From NCBI GenBank assembly GCA_966250375.1, contig CBINHE010000070.1, forward strand, positions 1 to 21,119: a stretch of 21,119 bases of DNA, given 5' to 3'. Shown here piece after piece: positions 1 through 6,368 of the stretch. Origin of the DNA: CAMLDH01 sp966250375. GTDB lineage: Bacteria; Pseudomonadota; Gammaproteobacteria; Burkholderiales; Burkholderiaceae_D. Within the stretch, counting starts at the first letter, position 1. Each line of letters opens with the position of its first letter. A program made the position numbers and the translations under genes. The notes under the pieces were generated by a model that saw only the letters and a list, made by a program, of their open reading frames with translations, was not told the DNA's origin and did not search any database.

Positions 1-2
1 TG

Positions 3-53
3 CGCTCCAAAGCGGCCCGCAGCGCCCGTACACTCATACGAAAACCGCTCTAA
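3..53 (+). CDS. Possible 3' end of a gene entering from the left edge
   Basis: An open frame enters at the left edge and stops at TAA 51-53, giving a basic tail that ends in RTLIRKPL. The stop lies 27 nt before a hairpin with T-runs on both strands, which suits two convergent genes sharing a terminator. No domain can be recognised from about 16 residues. The alternative is a minus-strand gene starting at ATG 37-35 (reading MSVRALRAALER) and leaving the window. The sequence cannot decide between them, so this is a weak call. Confidence 0.25.
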   Translation, partial: RSKAARSARTLIRKPL

Positions 54-80
54 TGCTTGTCTCCAACGAGTACCGGCCAC

Positions 81-111
81 AAAAAAAGCCACGGAAAACC
101 GTGGCTTTTTT
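81..111. terminator. Bidirectional Rho-independent terminator
   Basis: A perfect 7-bp stem, GCCACGG (88-94) with CCGTGGC (99-105), closes an AAAA loop. It is flanked by seven A on the left (81-87) and six T on the right (106-111), so it gives a U-run on both strands. On the minus strand it lies 17 nt past the stop of the downstream cytochrome gene and should end that operon. On the plus strand it would end whatever gene finishes at the left edge. Confidence 0.85.
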
Positions 112-127
112 ATACAACAGCGAGATC

Positions 128-481
128 TTATTTACGCAGAACCAACGAACCCGGTAGGCTGTGCAAATAAGCTGCGATATTGACGATGTCTTGCCGCGAC
201 AACAGCTTGGCTTGACCACCCATGATTGCATTGCTGCGGCCATTGGCGACATCGCCGCCGCGTTGATACGCGATCAATGCGTGCGTCAGATAATCCTGAT
301 GCTGACCGGCGAGCTTCGGATAAGTCGGATCGACCGGGCTATTGAAATCCTTGCCATGGCAGGCGGCGCAATTGAATTTTTCAGCAGCCGCTTTGCCGGC
401 GTCGACGTTGCCGCCTGCGAATGCGCTAAATGAAATGGCCGACGCAACCAGAGCCACCGCCAATGCGAGATTTTTTTTCAT
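128..481 (-). CDS. Secreted monohaem class I cytochrome c (second of pair)
   Basis: A 117-residue protein with a Sec signal peptide (lysines at 2-3, hydrophobic core to about residue 21, AFA cleavage-type motif). One haem-binding motif CAACH lies at 38-42, and Met87 in IMGG is the likely distal ligand. Length and spacing fit small class I cytochromes of the c553/c4-half type, which are periplasmic electron carriers. Its AAGGGAG ribosome site lies 8 nt before the start and overlaps the end of the upstream cytochrome gene, leaving a 12-nt gap, so the two are co-transcribed and probably co-translated. A terminator follows the stop. The redox partner cannot be told from sequence; a terminal oxidase or another c-type acceptor is inference. 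Confidence 0.9.
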   Translation of the reverse strand: MKKNLALAVALVASAISFSAFAGGNVDAGKAAAEKFNCAACHGKDFNSPVDPTYPKLAGQHQDYLTHALIAYQRGGDVANGRSNAIMGGQAKLLSRQDIVNIAAYLHSLPGSLVLRK

Positions 482-493
482 GGTGAGCTCCCT

Positions 494-814
494 TTATTTC
501 TGCTGTGCGTAATAGGCAGCAACGTCGGCAATATCCTGATCCGACAAGCTGGCTGCGACACCACGCATTGAAGGATGATTGCGATCGCCTTTTTGATACG
601 CCTTCAGCGCGCTTTCAATGTATTTTGCCGATTGGCCACCAATCATCGGGACTTGATAAACCTCGGGGAAAGTGGCTTTGTAACCCGGGATGCCGTGGCA
701 GCCGATACACATCGCAACCTTGTTTTCGGCCGCTTTGGCATTACCGACGACGTCCGCGGCTGCGGCGAAGTTAGCAATACCCGCCAGTGCGAGAAGTGCA
801 AATATTTTTTTCAT
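494..814 (-). CDS. Secreted monohaem class I cytochrome c (first of pair)
   Basis: A 106-residue protein with a short signal peptide ending near AAAAD (about residue 21). A CIGCH haem motif lies at 36-40, and Met83 in SMRG is the likely axial ligand. The overall plan (CxxCH, a GGQS loop, an AYQKGDR helix, then SDQDIADVAAYYA) matches its downstream neighbour, so the pair look like related halves of a dihaem c4-like protein kept as separate genes. The 20 nt before the ATG contain no purine-rich ribosome site; the strand there reads CCTCCC-like. Either initiation is weak or the leader does something else. It heads the two-gene operon; its promoter should lie in the 167-bp gap 815-981, where I see no convincing -35/-10 pair. 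Confidence 0.9.
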   Translation of the reverse strand: MKKIFALLALAGIANFAAAADVVGNAKAAENKVAMCIGCHGIPGYKATFPEVYQVPMIGGQSAKYIESALKAYQKGDRNHPSMRGVAASLSDQDIADVAAYYAQQK

Positions 815-981
815 GGTAGCAGGGAGGATAATGAATGCAAAACCAACTTGGGAAAGGGCAACTGCTGCAAAGCATTAGAGCAATACAAAAATATTTCTAC
901 CCAGAACCAAAACCGCTCGATTTTACATCATTAAAAAATGCCAGTCCATGTTGCAGATCAGGAAATCCGTTCAGCATCCCA

Positions 982-3117
982 TTAACGCCCTCCTTTCGAG
1001 CGTTTTTTGCGCTCGTTCTCGGTCTCTACGTCGGCGACAGGGATGTCTGTCACCACTGCTTCCTGTCCGGCCGGCAGCAAGAACCAGCGCGGCGACGCGG
1101 CAAATCGATTCAATACAGTTCTGAATACGATCCGGCGCACGCGCTTGGGCACATCGCGCGCTCGCAAGGCCAGGCCCAGCGCACACGTGAATGCGACCCC
1201 TACGTTCAACACGCCAATCACGGCAATCCCGCCCAACGCCAGCCATAGCTCCGGCAATGCAAAAGCATGCCAGCCAAGGCTGCTGATCGCCGCAGTCAGC
1301 GTTGCTGTAGATAGCGTGACATGGCGCACATCCAGCGGCAAGCCGAAAAACGCAGCGACGACCGGTGTCATACCAAGAAAGACGGCGAGCGCGACGTTGC
1401 CGACGATCGTTGCAACGTGATCCTCCAGCCACTTGGCCCAGCGCTCGGCGCGCGCCGCACCGAGCGCAAATACCAGACGCCGATGATGAGTCAACGCCTC
1501 GCGCAAGCGCCGCAGTGCAAACCAGTTGTCGGCAAATCCCGCCACCAAGCTCGCAATCCACAACAGTACGCCGGTGAATGCGGCGAACAAAGGTGTGGTG
1601 CCGACGATCGACAACGACGTCAGGCTTGCGTGCGCTTTTTGCGGAGACATCACTGCGCCACCCGACAAGGTCAGTATTGCAAGCGATAACGCCAGCATGG
1701 TCGGCACCACAGCCACCAGATTACCGAATACCGCAGCCGACTGGGAGCGCAGCAGGAATGCGATTTCAGCCACCAGCGCACGCAATCCATCAACTGTATC
1801 GAGCGCCCCCATCTTGGCCGCAAGCGCCGGCGCCGTCACTGCCGGCTGCTTGGTCGCGAGTACTCCGCCCACAGCGGAAATCGTGATAAAGCTGACCGCA
1901 AAAGTCAGCGAAACGAATACTCCCTCAAAAAACTGCGCCATGCCGAGTCCGATCAATGCGGATTTTCCAAGCGTCGTCACCGCAGCCACGGTGCCGCCAA
2001 TGCATGCCGCCGTCAGAATCGCCCGATATTCAGCCTGGTCGCGGGCGATGTATTGCTCGCCATGATCCGCATTGCGTTCAACCATTTTTCGGGCCAGCAG
2101 TGAAAAGCTACGCTGAACCAGACCTTTCACCGATGAGCGGTGGTGATGCGAATTGATCAAGTCGACCAACAGCTCCTGCACCCGTCCCTTGCCCGGTGCG
2201 GCATGCGGCGCCACGCGCAGATCGATCAGGCGCGCCATGCGCGTCAGTTGCGCGCGCATGCGTTCGACGTGATACACCAAACCGACCGAGACGCCATATT
2301 CATCCAGATGCGCATAGATGCGATCGGTCTGTGCCTGGCACACTGCAATCAGCATGCGTACGCTGCGCAACGCTGCGTCGTCGTGCATGCCGGCCATCAA
2401 ATATTTTTCCAGCTCGCGCCGCAATGCCATGAAGGGCGTCGATTGCAACGGCATTCTGGGCTCCAGCCTCTGGCGGAAATCGGGGCTGATGCCGACCGAT
2501 ACCACCATCGTCACCAGGTACAGCAGCGCTTCGTCGATTTGCTTCTGATAAGCGTGGGCAATGCCATCGTCGGCGCATAAACGCGACAAACGCGACAATG
2601 TTCTGTGGTCCAGGCCCAGCAACCAGTTGGCATCCGCCGGGTCCGGAAACATCGCAGTAAACAGCGTGGACAGGTCGGCCTGCGCCGGCGGCTTCGGCAA
2701 CAACAGCTTGACGATACGCTCCGACAGCTCGTTGAAGAATGCCGGCTCACGCGGCAATCCGGTCGCACAAAAAAGCTCCGGTCCGACCGCCTCGCGCAAA
2801 GTCTTTTGCAAAGTCGCCTGCACCAGGCGCTTCGTTTCGCGATGCCCATCGAGCCAGTCCAGCAGGAAGCACGTACGCTGATGTTTCACGCGCCGCCATG
2901 CGCCTTCATCCAAGAGCGACACCTTGGGTTCGCGCCGCAGCCATTCGGCCACATCGATCATCCAGTTGGCGCGCTCGTTCCAGCTTGCGAATGGGTTGGC
3001 GCGCCCCATCAAGGATTCGACTTGCGATGCATATTGCAAATAACGGGCATCGTTATGCGATGCTCCGCGGCGGAATCTGCGCCAAACGGCCCAGATTCTC
3101 AACAAGGTGATTTTCAT
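982..3117 (-). CDS. Gcr-family 'site-specific recombinase' homologue, multi-spanning membrane protein
   Basis: A 711-residue protein resembling the family named after gonococcal Gcr (Pfam SpecificRecomb type). The first ~390 residues are soluble, helical and rich in Arg/Leu. The second half carries several long hydrophobic stretches, for example around IGGTVAAVTTLGKSALIGLG, NLVAVVPTMLALSLAILTL, FAAFTGVLLWIASLVAGF and LWLALGGIAVIGVLNVGV, so it is an inner-membrane protein. I see no tyrosine- or serine-recombinase catalytic pattern, so the family name should not be read as a function. Start choice: the frame stays open upstream into a repeat element, so ATG 3117 (MKITLLRIW) is preferred; ATG 3162 (MFAIKLFPF), 8 bp outside the element, is possible. 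Neither has a strong ribosome site. It is transcribed away from the MoxR operon. Confidence 0.8.
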   Translation of the reverse strand: MKITLLRIWAVWRRFRRGASHNDARYLQYASQVESLMGRANPFASWNERANWMIDVAEWLRREPKVSLLDEGAWRRVKHQRTCFLLDWLDGHRETKRLVQATLQKTLREAVGPELFCATGLPREPAFFNELSERIVKLLLPKPPAQADLSTLFTAMFPDPADANWLLGLDHRTLSRLSRLCADDGIAHAYQKQIDEALLYLVTMVVSVGISPDFRQRLEPRMPLQSTPFMALRRELEKYLMAGMHDDAALRSVRMLIAVCQAQTDRIYAHLDEYGVSVGLVYHVERMRAQLTRMARLIDLRVAPHAAPGKGRVQELLVDLINSHHHRSSVKGLVQRSFSLLARKMVERNADHGEQYIARDQAEYRAILTAACIGGTVAAVTTLGKSALIGLGMAQFFEGVFVSLTFAVSFITISAVGGVLATKQPAVTAPALAAKMGALDTVDGLRALVAEIAFLLRSQSAAVFGNLVAVVPTMLALSLAILTLSGGAVMSPQKAHASLTSLSIVGTTPLFAAFTGVLLWIASLVAGFADNWFALRRLREALTHHRRLVFALGAARAERWAKWLEDHVATIVGNVALAVFLGMTPVVAAFFGLPLDVRHVTLSTATLTAAISSLGWHAFALPELWLALGGIAVIGVLNVGVAFTCALGLALRARDVPKRVRRIVFRTVLNRFAASPRWFLLPAGQEAVVTDIPVADVETENERKKRSKGGR

Positions 3118-3272
3118 GGAAATGGCTTCGCTTTCAAAAGGGAATAGCTTTATTGCGAACATGGCTGTAATACCAATTCTCACCCATAACGTCGTGACAT
3201 GAAATCGCGTTTTTTCCCGCCTGGCAGAGAGCGTATTGCCAATCATTGGCTGCGAACCTGTTGTTCGTCGTT

Positions 3273-3290
3273 GCCATAGCTCGCTATGGC
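3273..3290. repeat. Palindrome 1 inside the element
   Basis: GCCATAGC, two spacer bases, GCTATGGC: a perfect 8-bp inverted repeat. A smaller one (CCCT-TGC-AGGG, 3300-3310) follows 10 bp later. Confidence 0.8.
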
Positions 3291-3330
3291 GCCTCCTCTC
3301 CCTTGCAGGGCGCATACCTCGGCGGCCCCC

Positions 3331-3363
3331 ATCCTCTTGCAAGAGGATATCGTTCCGCAGGCG
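3331..3363. repeat. Palindrome 2 plus direct-repeat copy A
   Basis: ATCCTCTTG and its exact reverse complement form an 18-bp perfect palindrome centred on TTGCAA (3331-3348). It is followed at 3351-3363 by CGTTCCGCAGGCG. The same architecture (TTGCAA-centred palindrome, then CGTTnCGCAGGCG) recurs 43-45 bp downstream. Confidence 0.8.
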
Positions 3364-3373
3364 AATGAAGGGA

Positions 3374-3408
3374 GCATTACCTTGCAAGGTAATGCCGTTA
3401 CGCAGGCG
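3374..3408. repeat. Palindrome 3 plus direct-repeat copy B
   Basis: GCATTACCTTG and its exact reverse complement form a 22-bp perfect palindrome, again centred on TTGCAA (3374-3395). It is directly followed by CGTTACGCAGGCG (3396-3408), which matches copy A at 12 of 13 positions. The palindrome arms differ from copy A while symmetry is preserved, which is compensatory-type change. Confidence 0.8.
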
Positions 3409-3425
3409 TGGAGCAGTGCTCCACG
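3407..3425. repeat. Palindrome 4 inside the element
   Basis: CGTGGAGCA, one base, TGCTCCACG: a perfect 9-bp inverted repeat. It overlaps the last two bases of direct-repeat copy B. Confidence 0.8.
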
Positions 3426-3558
3426 AATTCCCCGCTCCACCATGCCATTCGAAATCCCTGCTGCACCCCTTGGCAGCCGAAAAAATCCATCGATTTCATT
3501 TGTCGCGTTATGGGTGAGGATTGGTATAAGCTCCCCTGCCCGCAAACTCTTTCTCGCT

Positions 3559-3564
3559 TATACT
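3559..3564 (+). promoter_or_regulatory. Candidate -10 box for the MoxR operon
   Basis: TATACT lies 32 nt upstream of the MoxR start and just outside the right end of the repeat element. At 16-18 bp upstream there is only CTGCCC-like sequence, so no good -35 is present. It is a plausible start site only because it is close to the gene and the sequence around it is AT-rich. Confidence 0.3.
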
Positions 3565-3596
3565 AGAATTCATTTTCCTCTTTATGGCATAGAGCT

Positions 3597-4451
3597 ATGC
3601 GACAAGAAACACGCTTCGAAGGTTCCCGAAGTTACGTCGCCACCGGTGATTTAAAATTGGCGGTCAATGCTGCATTGACGTTGCAGCGGCCGTTATTGAT
3701 CAAGGGCGAGCCGGGCACCGGCAAGACCATGCTGGCCGAAGAAGTGGCCGCTGCACTCGGCATGCCGCTGCTGCAATGGCACATCAAATCGACCACCAAG
3801 GCGCAACAGGGTTTGTATGAATACGATGCGGTGTCGCGCCTGCGCGATTCGCAGTTGGGCGATGAGCGTGTCAAGGACATCCACAACTACATCGTCAAGG
3901 GCGTGCTGTGGCAGGCGTTCAGCGCCGACCAACAGGTTGTTCTGTTGATCGATGAAATCGACAAAGCCGATATCGAGTTCCCGAACGATCTATTGCGCGA
4001 ACTCGATCGCATGGAATTTTACGTGTACGAGACACGCGAAATGGTACAGGCGAAACATCGTCCGCTCGTCATCATCACTTCCAACAATGAGAAAGAATTG
4101 CCGGATGCATTTTTGCGCCGTTGTTTTTTTCACTACATCAAATTCCCTGACAAGGACACGATGCAGAAAATCGTCGATGTGCATTTCCCCACACTGAAAA
4201 AAGATTTGCTGGCGCAAGCATTGCAGACATTCTATGAAGTGCGCGAAGTCGCGGGCTTGAAGAAAAAACCGTCCACATCGGAATTGCTGGATTGGCTGAA
4301 GCTGCTGCTGGCAGAAGACATTTCGCCGGATGCCCTGCGCAGCAAGGATGCGAAGACAGTCGTGCCGCCACTGCATGGTGCGTTGCTGAAAAACGAACAG
4401 GATGTGCATCTGTTCGAGCGACTGGTGTTCATGTCGCGCACCAATCGTTAA
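3597..4451 (+). CDS. MoxR-family AAA+ ATPase
   Basis: A 284-residue AAA+ protein. Walker A GEPGTGKT is at 37-44 and Walker B VVLLIDEID at 114-122. A sensor-1 type SNNEKELPDAF segment and the following LRRC carry the arginine-finger region, and a C-terminal helical lid follows. These mark the MoxR group, whose members act as cytosolic chaperones with a VWA-domain partner to mature or insert cofactors into client enzymes. The VWA partner is two genes downstream in the same operon (19-nt then 10-nt gaps). The start at 3597 gives the usual short MoxR N-terminus; its ribosome site (AGAG) is weak. The client is not apparent; the nearby cytochromes are on the other strand and need not be related. 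Confidence 0.9.
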   Translation: MRQETRFEGSRSYVATGDLKLAVNAALTLQRPLLIKGEPGTGKTMLAEEVAAALGMPLLQWHIKSTTKAQQGLYEYDAVSRLRDSQLGDERVKDIHNYIVKGVLWQAFSADQQVVLLIDEIDKADIEFPNDLLRELDRMEFYVYETREMVQAKHRPLVIITSNNEKELPDAFLRRCFFHYIKFPDKDTMQKIVDVHFPTLKKDLLAQALQTFYEVREVAGLKKKPSTSELLDWLKLLLAEDISPDALRSKDAKTVVPPLHGALLKNEQDVHLFERLVFMSRTNR

Positions 4452-4470
4452 TTGTTAATCGCTACAGATC

Positions 4471-5058
4471 ATGGCCTTCATCAAACCCGTCACCCTCAAG
4501 GGACAATACGCCACATTGGAACCGCTCGCACCGGAACATTGCGATGAATTGAAAATTGCCGTCGCCGACGGTAAATTGTGGAATCTCTGGTACACCTTCA
4601 TTCCCAAGCCCCAGGATATGCTGGCGGAAATCGAACGTCGGCTTGATTTGCAAAAACAAGGCAACTGGGTTCCGTTTGCGATCCGCCGCAATGATACCCA
4701 AACCATCTGCGGTATGACTAACTACATGAACATCGATGCGCCGAACCGACGCGTTGAAATCGGTGGCACCTGGCATGCAAAAAGCGTGCAACGCACCTTC
4801 ATCAACACCGAATGCAAATTTCTGCTGCTGTCGCATGTCTTTGAAAATCTGAAATACATCGCCACTGAATTTCGCACCAACTTCATGAATCACCAATCGC
4901 GCAACGCCATCGCGCGCCTAGGTGCCAAACAGGATGGAATCCTGCGCAATCACATGCTTAATTCCGATGGAACGCATCGAGACACAGTTGTTTTCTCGAT
5001 CATCGAATCGGAATGGCCGACTGTAAAGCGTCATCTGCAATTCAAACTCGATCGTTGA
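4471..5058 (+). CDS. GNAT acetyltransferase, RimJ/RimL type
   Basis: A full-length 195-residue GNAT-fold protein. The N-terminal 'LEPLAPEH' strand-helix start is typical of RimJ/RimL-like enzymes. The central segment WHAKSVQRTFINTECK occupies the acetyl-CoA pyrophosphate-loop position, but in the VQRTxxNTE form rather than the textbook Q/R-x-x-G-x-G/A. The C-terminal EFRTNFMNHQSRNAIARLGA motif and a VFSIIESEWP ending close the fold. Members transfer acetyl from acetyl-CoA to an amine, often a protein N-terminus or a small molecule; the substrate here is unknown. It sits between moxR and the VWA gene, and its TGA overlaps the VWA gene's ribosome site, so it is expressed with them. Confidence 0.85.
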   Translation: MAFIKPVTLKGQYATLEPLAPEHCDELKIAVADGKLWNLWYTFIPKPQDMLAEIERRLDLQKQGNWVPFAIRRNDTQTICGMTNYMNIDAPNRRVEIGGTWHAKSVQRTFINTECKFLLLSHVFENLKYIATEFRTNFMNHQSRNAIARLGAKQDGILRNHMLNSDGTHRDTVVFSIIESEWPTVKRHLQFKLDR

Positions 5059-5068
5059 GGGGGTTGCT

Positions 5069-6238
5069 GTGTTAATCGATTTTTTCTTTGCATTGAAAGA
5101 CGCGAAGATTCCCGTCTCGATCAAGGAGTTCCTGATCCTGCTGGAAGCGATGCAGAAAAATGTGATCGGCCCGTCGCTCGACGATTTTTATTATCTTTCG
5201 CGCATCACGCTGGTCAAGGATGAAACGCATTTCGACAAGTTCGACAAGGCGTTCGGCCTGTATTTCAGAGGCATCGACGCGGTCTTCGACACGAATCCCG
5301 AAATCCCGCTCGACTGGCTGATGAAACGCATGGAGCGCGAACTGACGCCGGAGCAGAAAGCTGCGATCGAAAAATTCGGCTACGATAAGTTGATGGATCG
5401 CTTGAATGCATTGCTGAAAGAGCAGAAAGAGCGACACGAAGGCGGCAATAAGTGGATCGGCACCAGCGGCACCTCACCGTTCGGCAACGGCGGCCAGAAT
5501 CCGGAAGGTATCCGCATCGGCGGTGAAGGCGGCAATCGCTCCGCAGTCAAGATGTGGGAAGCGCGTTCTTATCGCGACTACGATGACGAGCGCGAACTTG
5601 GCACGCGCAACATCAAGGTCGCATTGCGCCGCTTGCGCAAATTTGCGCGACAAGGCGCGGAAGAGGAATTGGCGCTGGACGATACGATCCGCGCCACCGC
5701 CCACAATGCCGGCTACCTCGACATCAAGATGCAACCGGAGCGCAAGAACAGCATCAAGGTATTGATGCTGCTCGATGTTGGGGGCACGATGGACGATCAT
5801 ATCGCGCGCACCGAAGAATTGTTTTCCGCATCCAAGACGGAATTCAAGAACATGGAATTCTTTTACTTCCACAATTGTGTCTACGATTACTTGTGGAAAA
5901 ACAATCGTCGCCGCCACGCAGAACGCTTTCCGACCTGGGATATCCTGCGTAAATACACGCCGGACACCAAGCTGATTTTCGTCGGCGATGCGACCATGAG
6001 CCCGTACGAGATCTTGCAGCCGGGCGGCTCGGTCGAATACAACAATGAAGAAGCTGGCGCCGAATGGCTGCAGCGCTTCACCAGCGCCTTCCCCAAATTC
6101 ATCTGGTTGAATCCGGAACCGGAAGGCTTATGGCAATACCGTCAGTCGATTTCAGTGATCCGGCAGATCATGAACAACCACATGTTTCCAGTCACGATTG
6201 AAGGACTGGAGCGCGGCATGCGCGTGCTTGGCAAGTAA
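5069..6238 (+). CDS. VWA-domain protein, CoxE-like partner of MoxR
   Basis: A 389-residue cytosolic protein starting at GTG, with a strong ribosome site GAGGGGG (5057-5063) that overlaps the preceding stop codon. Residues 1-120 are helical. A Gly-rich linker (about 125-155, with GTSGTSPFGNGGQNPEG) follows, then the VWA domain from about 228. The metal-site motif reads DVGGTMDDH (D236, G238, T240) in place of DxSxS, with a second acidic site in VGDATMSPYE (D307). This layout matches the CoxE-like VWA proteins that pair with MoxR ATPases. Established role for such pairs: ATP-driven remodelling or metal insertion for a client enzyme, with VWA as adaptor. The client here is unknown. It is convergent with the patatin gene; no hairpin terminator is visible after it. 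Confidence 0.88.
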   Translation: MLIDFFFALKDAKIPVSIKEFLILLEAMQKNVIGPSLDDFYYLSRITLVKDETHFDKFDKAFGLYFRGIDAVFDTNPEIPLDWLMKRMERELTPEQKAAIEKFGYDKLMDRLNALLKEQKERHEGGNKWIGTSGTSPFGNGGQNPEGIRIGGEGGNRSAVKMWEARSYRDYDDERELGTRNIKVALRRLRKFARQGAEEELALDDTIRATAHNAGYLDIKMQPERKNSIKVLMLLDVGGTMDDHIARTEELFSASKTEFKNMEFFYFHNCVYDYLWKNNRRRHAERFPTWDILRKYTPDTKLIFVGDATMSPYEILQPGGSVEYNNEEAGAEWLQRFTSAFPKFIWLNPEPEGLWQYRQSISVIRQIMNNHMFPVTIEGLERGMRVLGK

Positions 6239-6368
6239 CCAACGCGATAGCCAAGGCAGAAATTTCTTGAGCACCCAAAATAGGGTTTGAAAAGGCATCC
6301 AAGCCTGCTTGCTGCTGAACAGTCACTTTATCCGATACGTTTCAAGAGCTTCATGATCTCCGCACATA

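Larger units (their letters stand above)
3171..3526. mobile_element. MITE-like non-coding element with inverted ends
   Basis: The first 21 nt (TACCAAT...CATAACG, from 3171) match the reverse complement of the last 21 nt (ending ATTGGTA at 3526) with one mismatch. Similarity continues inward for about 50 nt through ATGAAATCG and a T6 run. TAA occurs immediately outside both ends (3168-3170 and 3527-3529), which looks like a 3-bp target duplication. Inside are five palindromes and a near-exact direct repeat. Open frames crossing it have no recognisable protein features. It fills most of the gap between the divergent membrane-protein gene and the MoxR operon, so it could carry or disrupt promoters. 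The family is unknown to me; the element reading is inference from structure. Confidence 0.6.

Noticed and set aside
3118..3387. N-terminal extension of the Gcr-family protein to 801 residues
   Set aside because: The extra residues are mostly translation of the inverted-repeat element and are Arg-rich without family similarity; ATG 3117 gives a sensible N-terminus.
3236..3654. Short open frames across the 3171-3526 element
   Set aside because: Frames on both strands are interrupted or composed of palindrome translation; no ribosome sites and no domains.
4471..5058. Possible frameshift in the GNAT gene because its acetyl-CoA loop is non-standard
   Set aside because: One frame reads through from a typical start to the conserved C-terminal motif, and VQRTxxNTE is a recurrent variant in this RimJ/RimL-like subgroup.
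6239..6368. Gap between the convergent VWA and patatin genes searched for a terminator or remnant gene
   Set aside because: Only a trivial 5-bp inverted repeat (CAAGC/GCTTG) and no T-run; nothing supportable.
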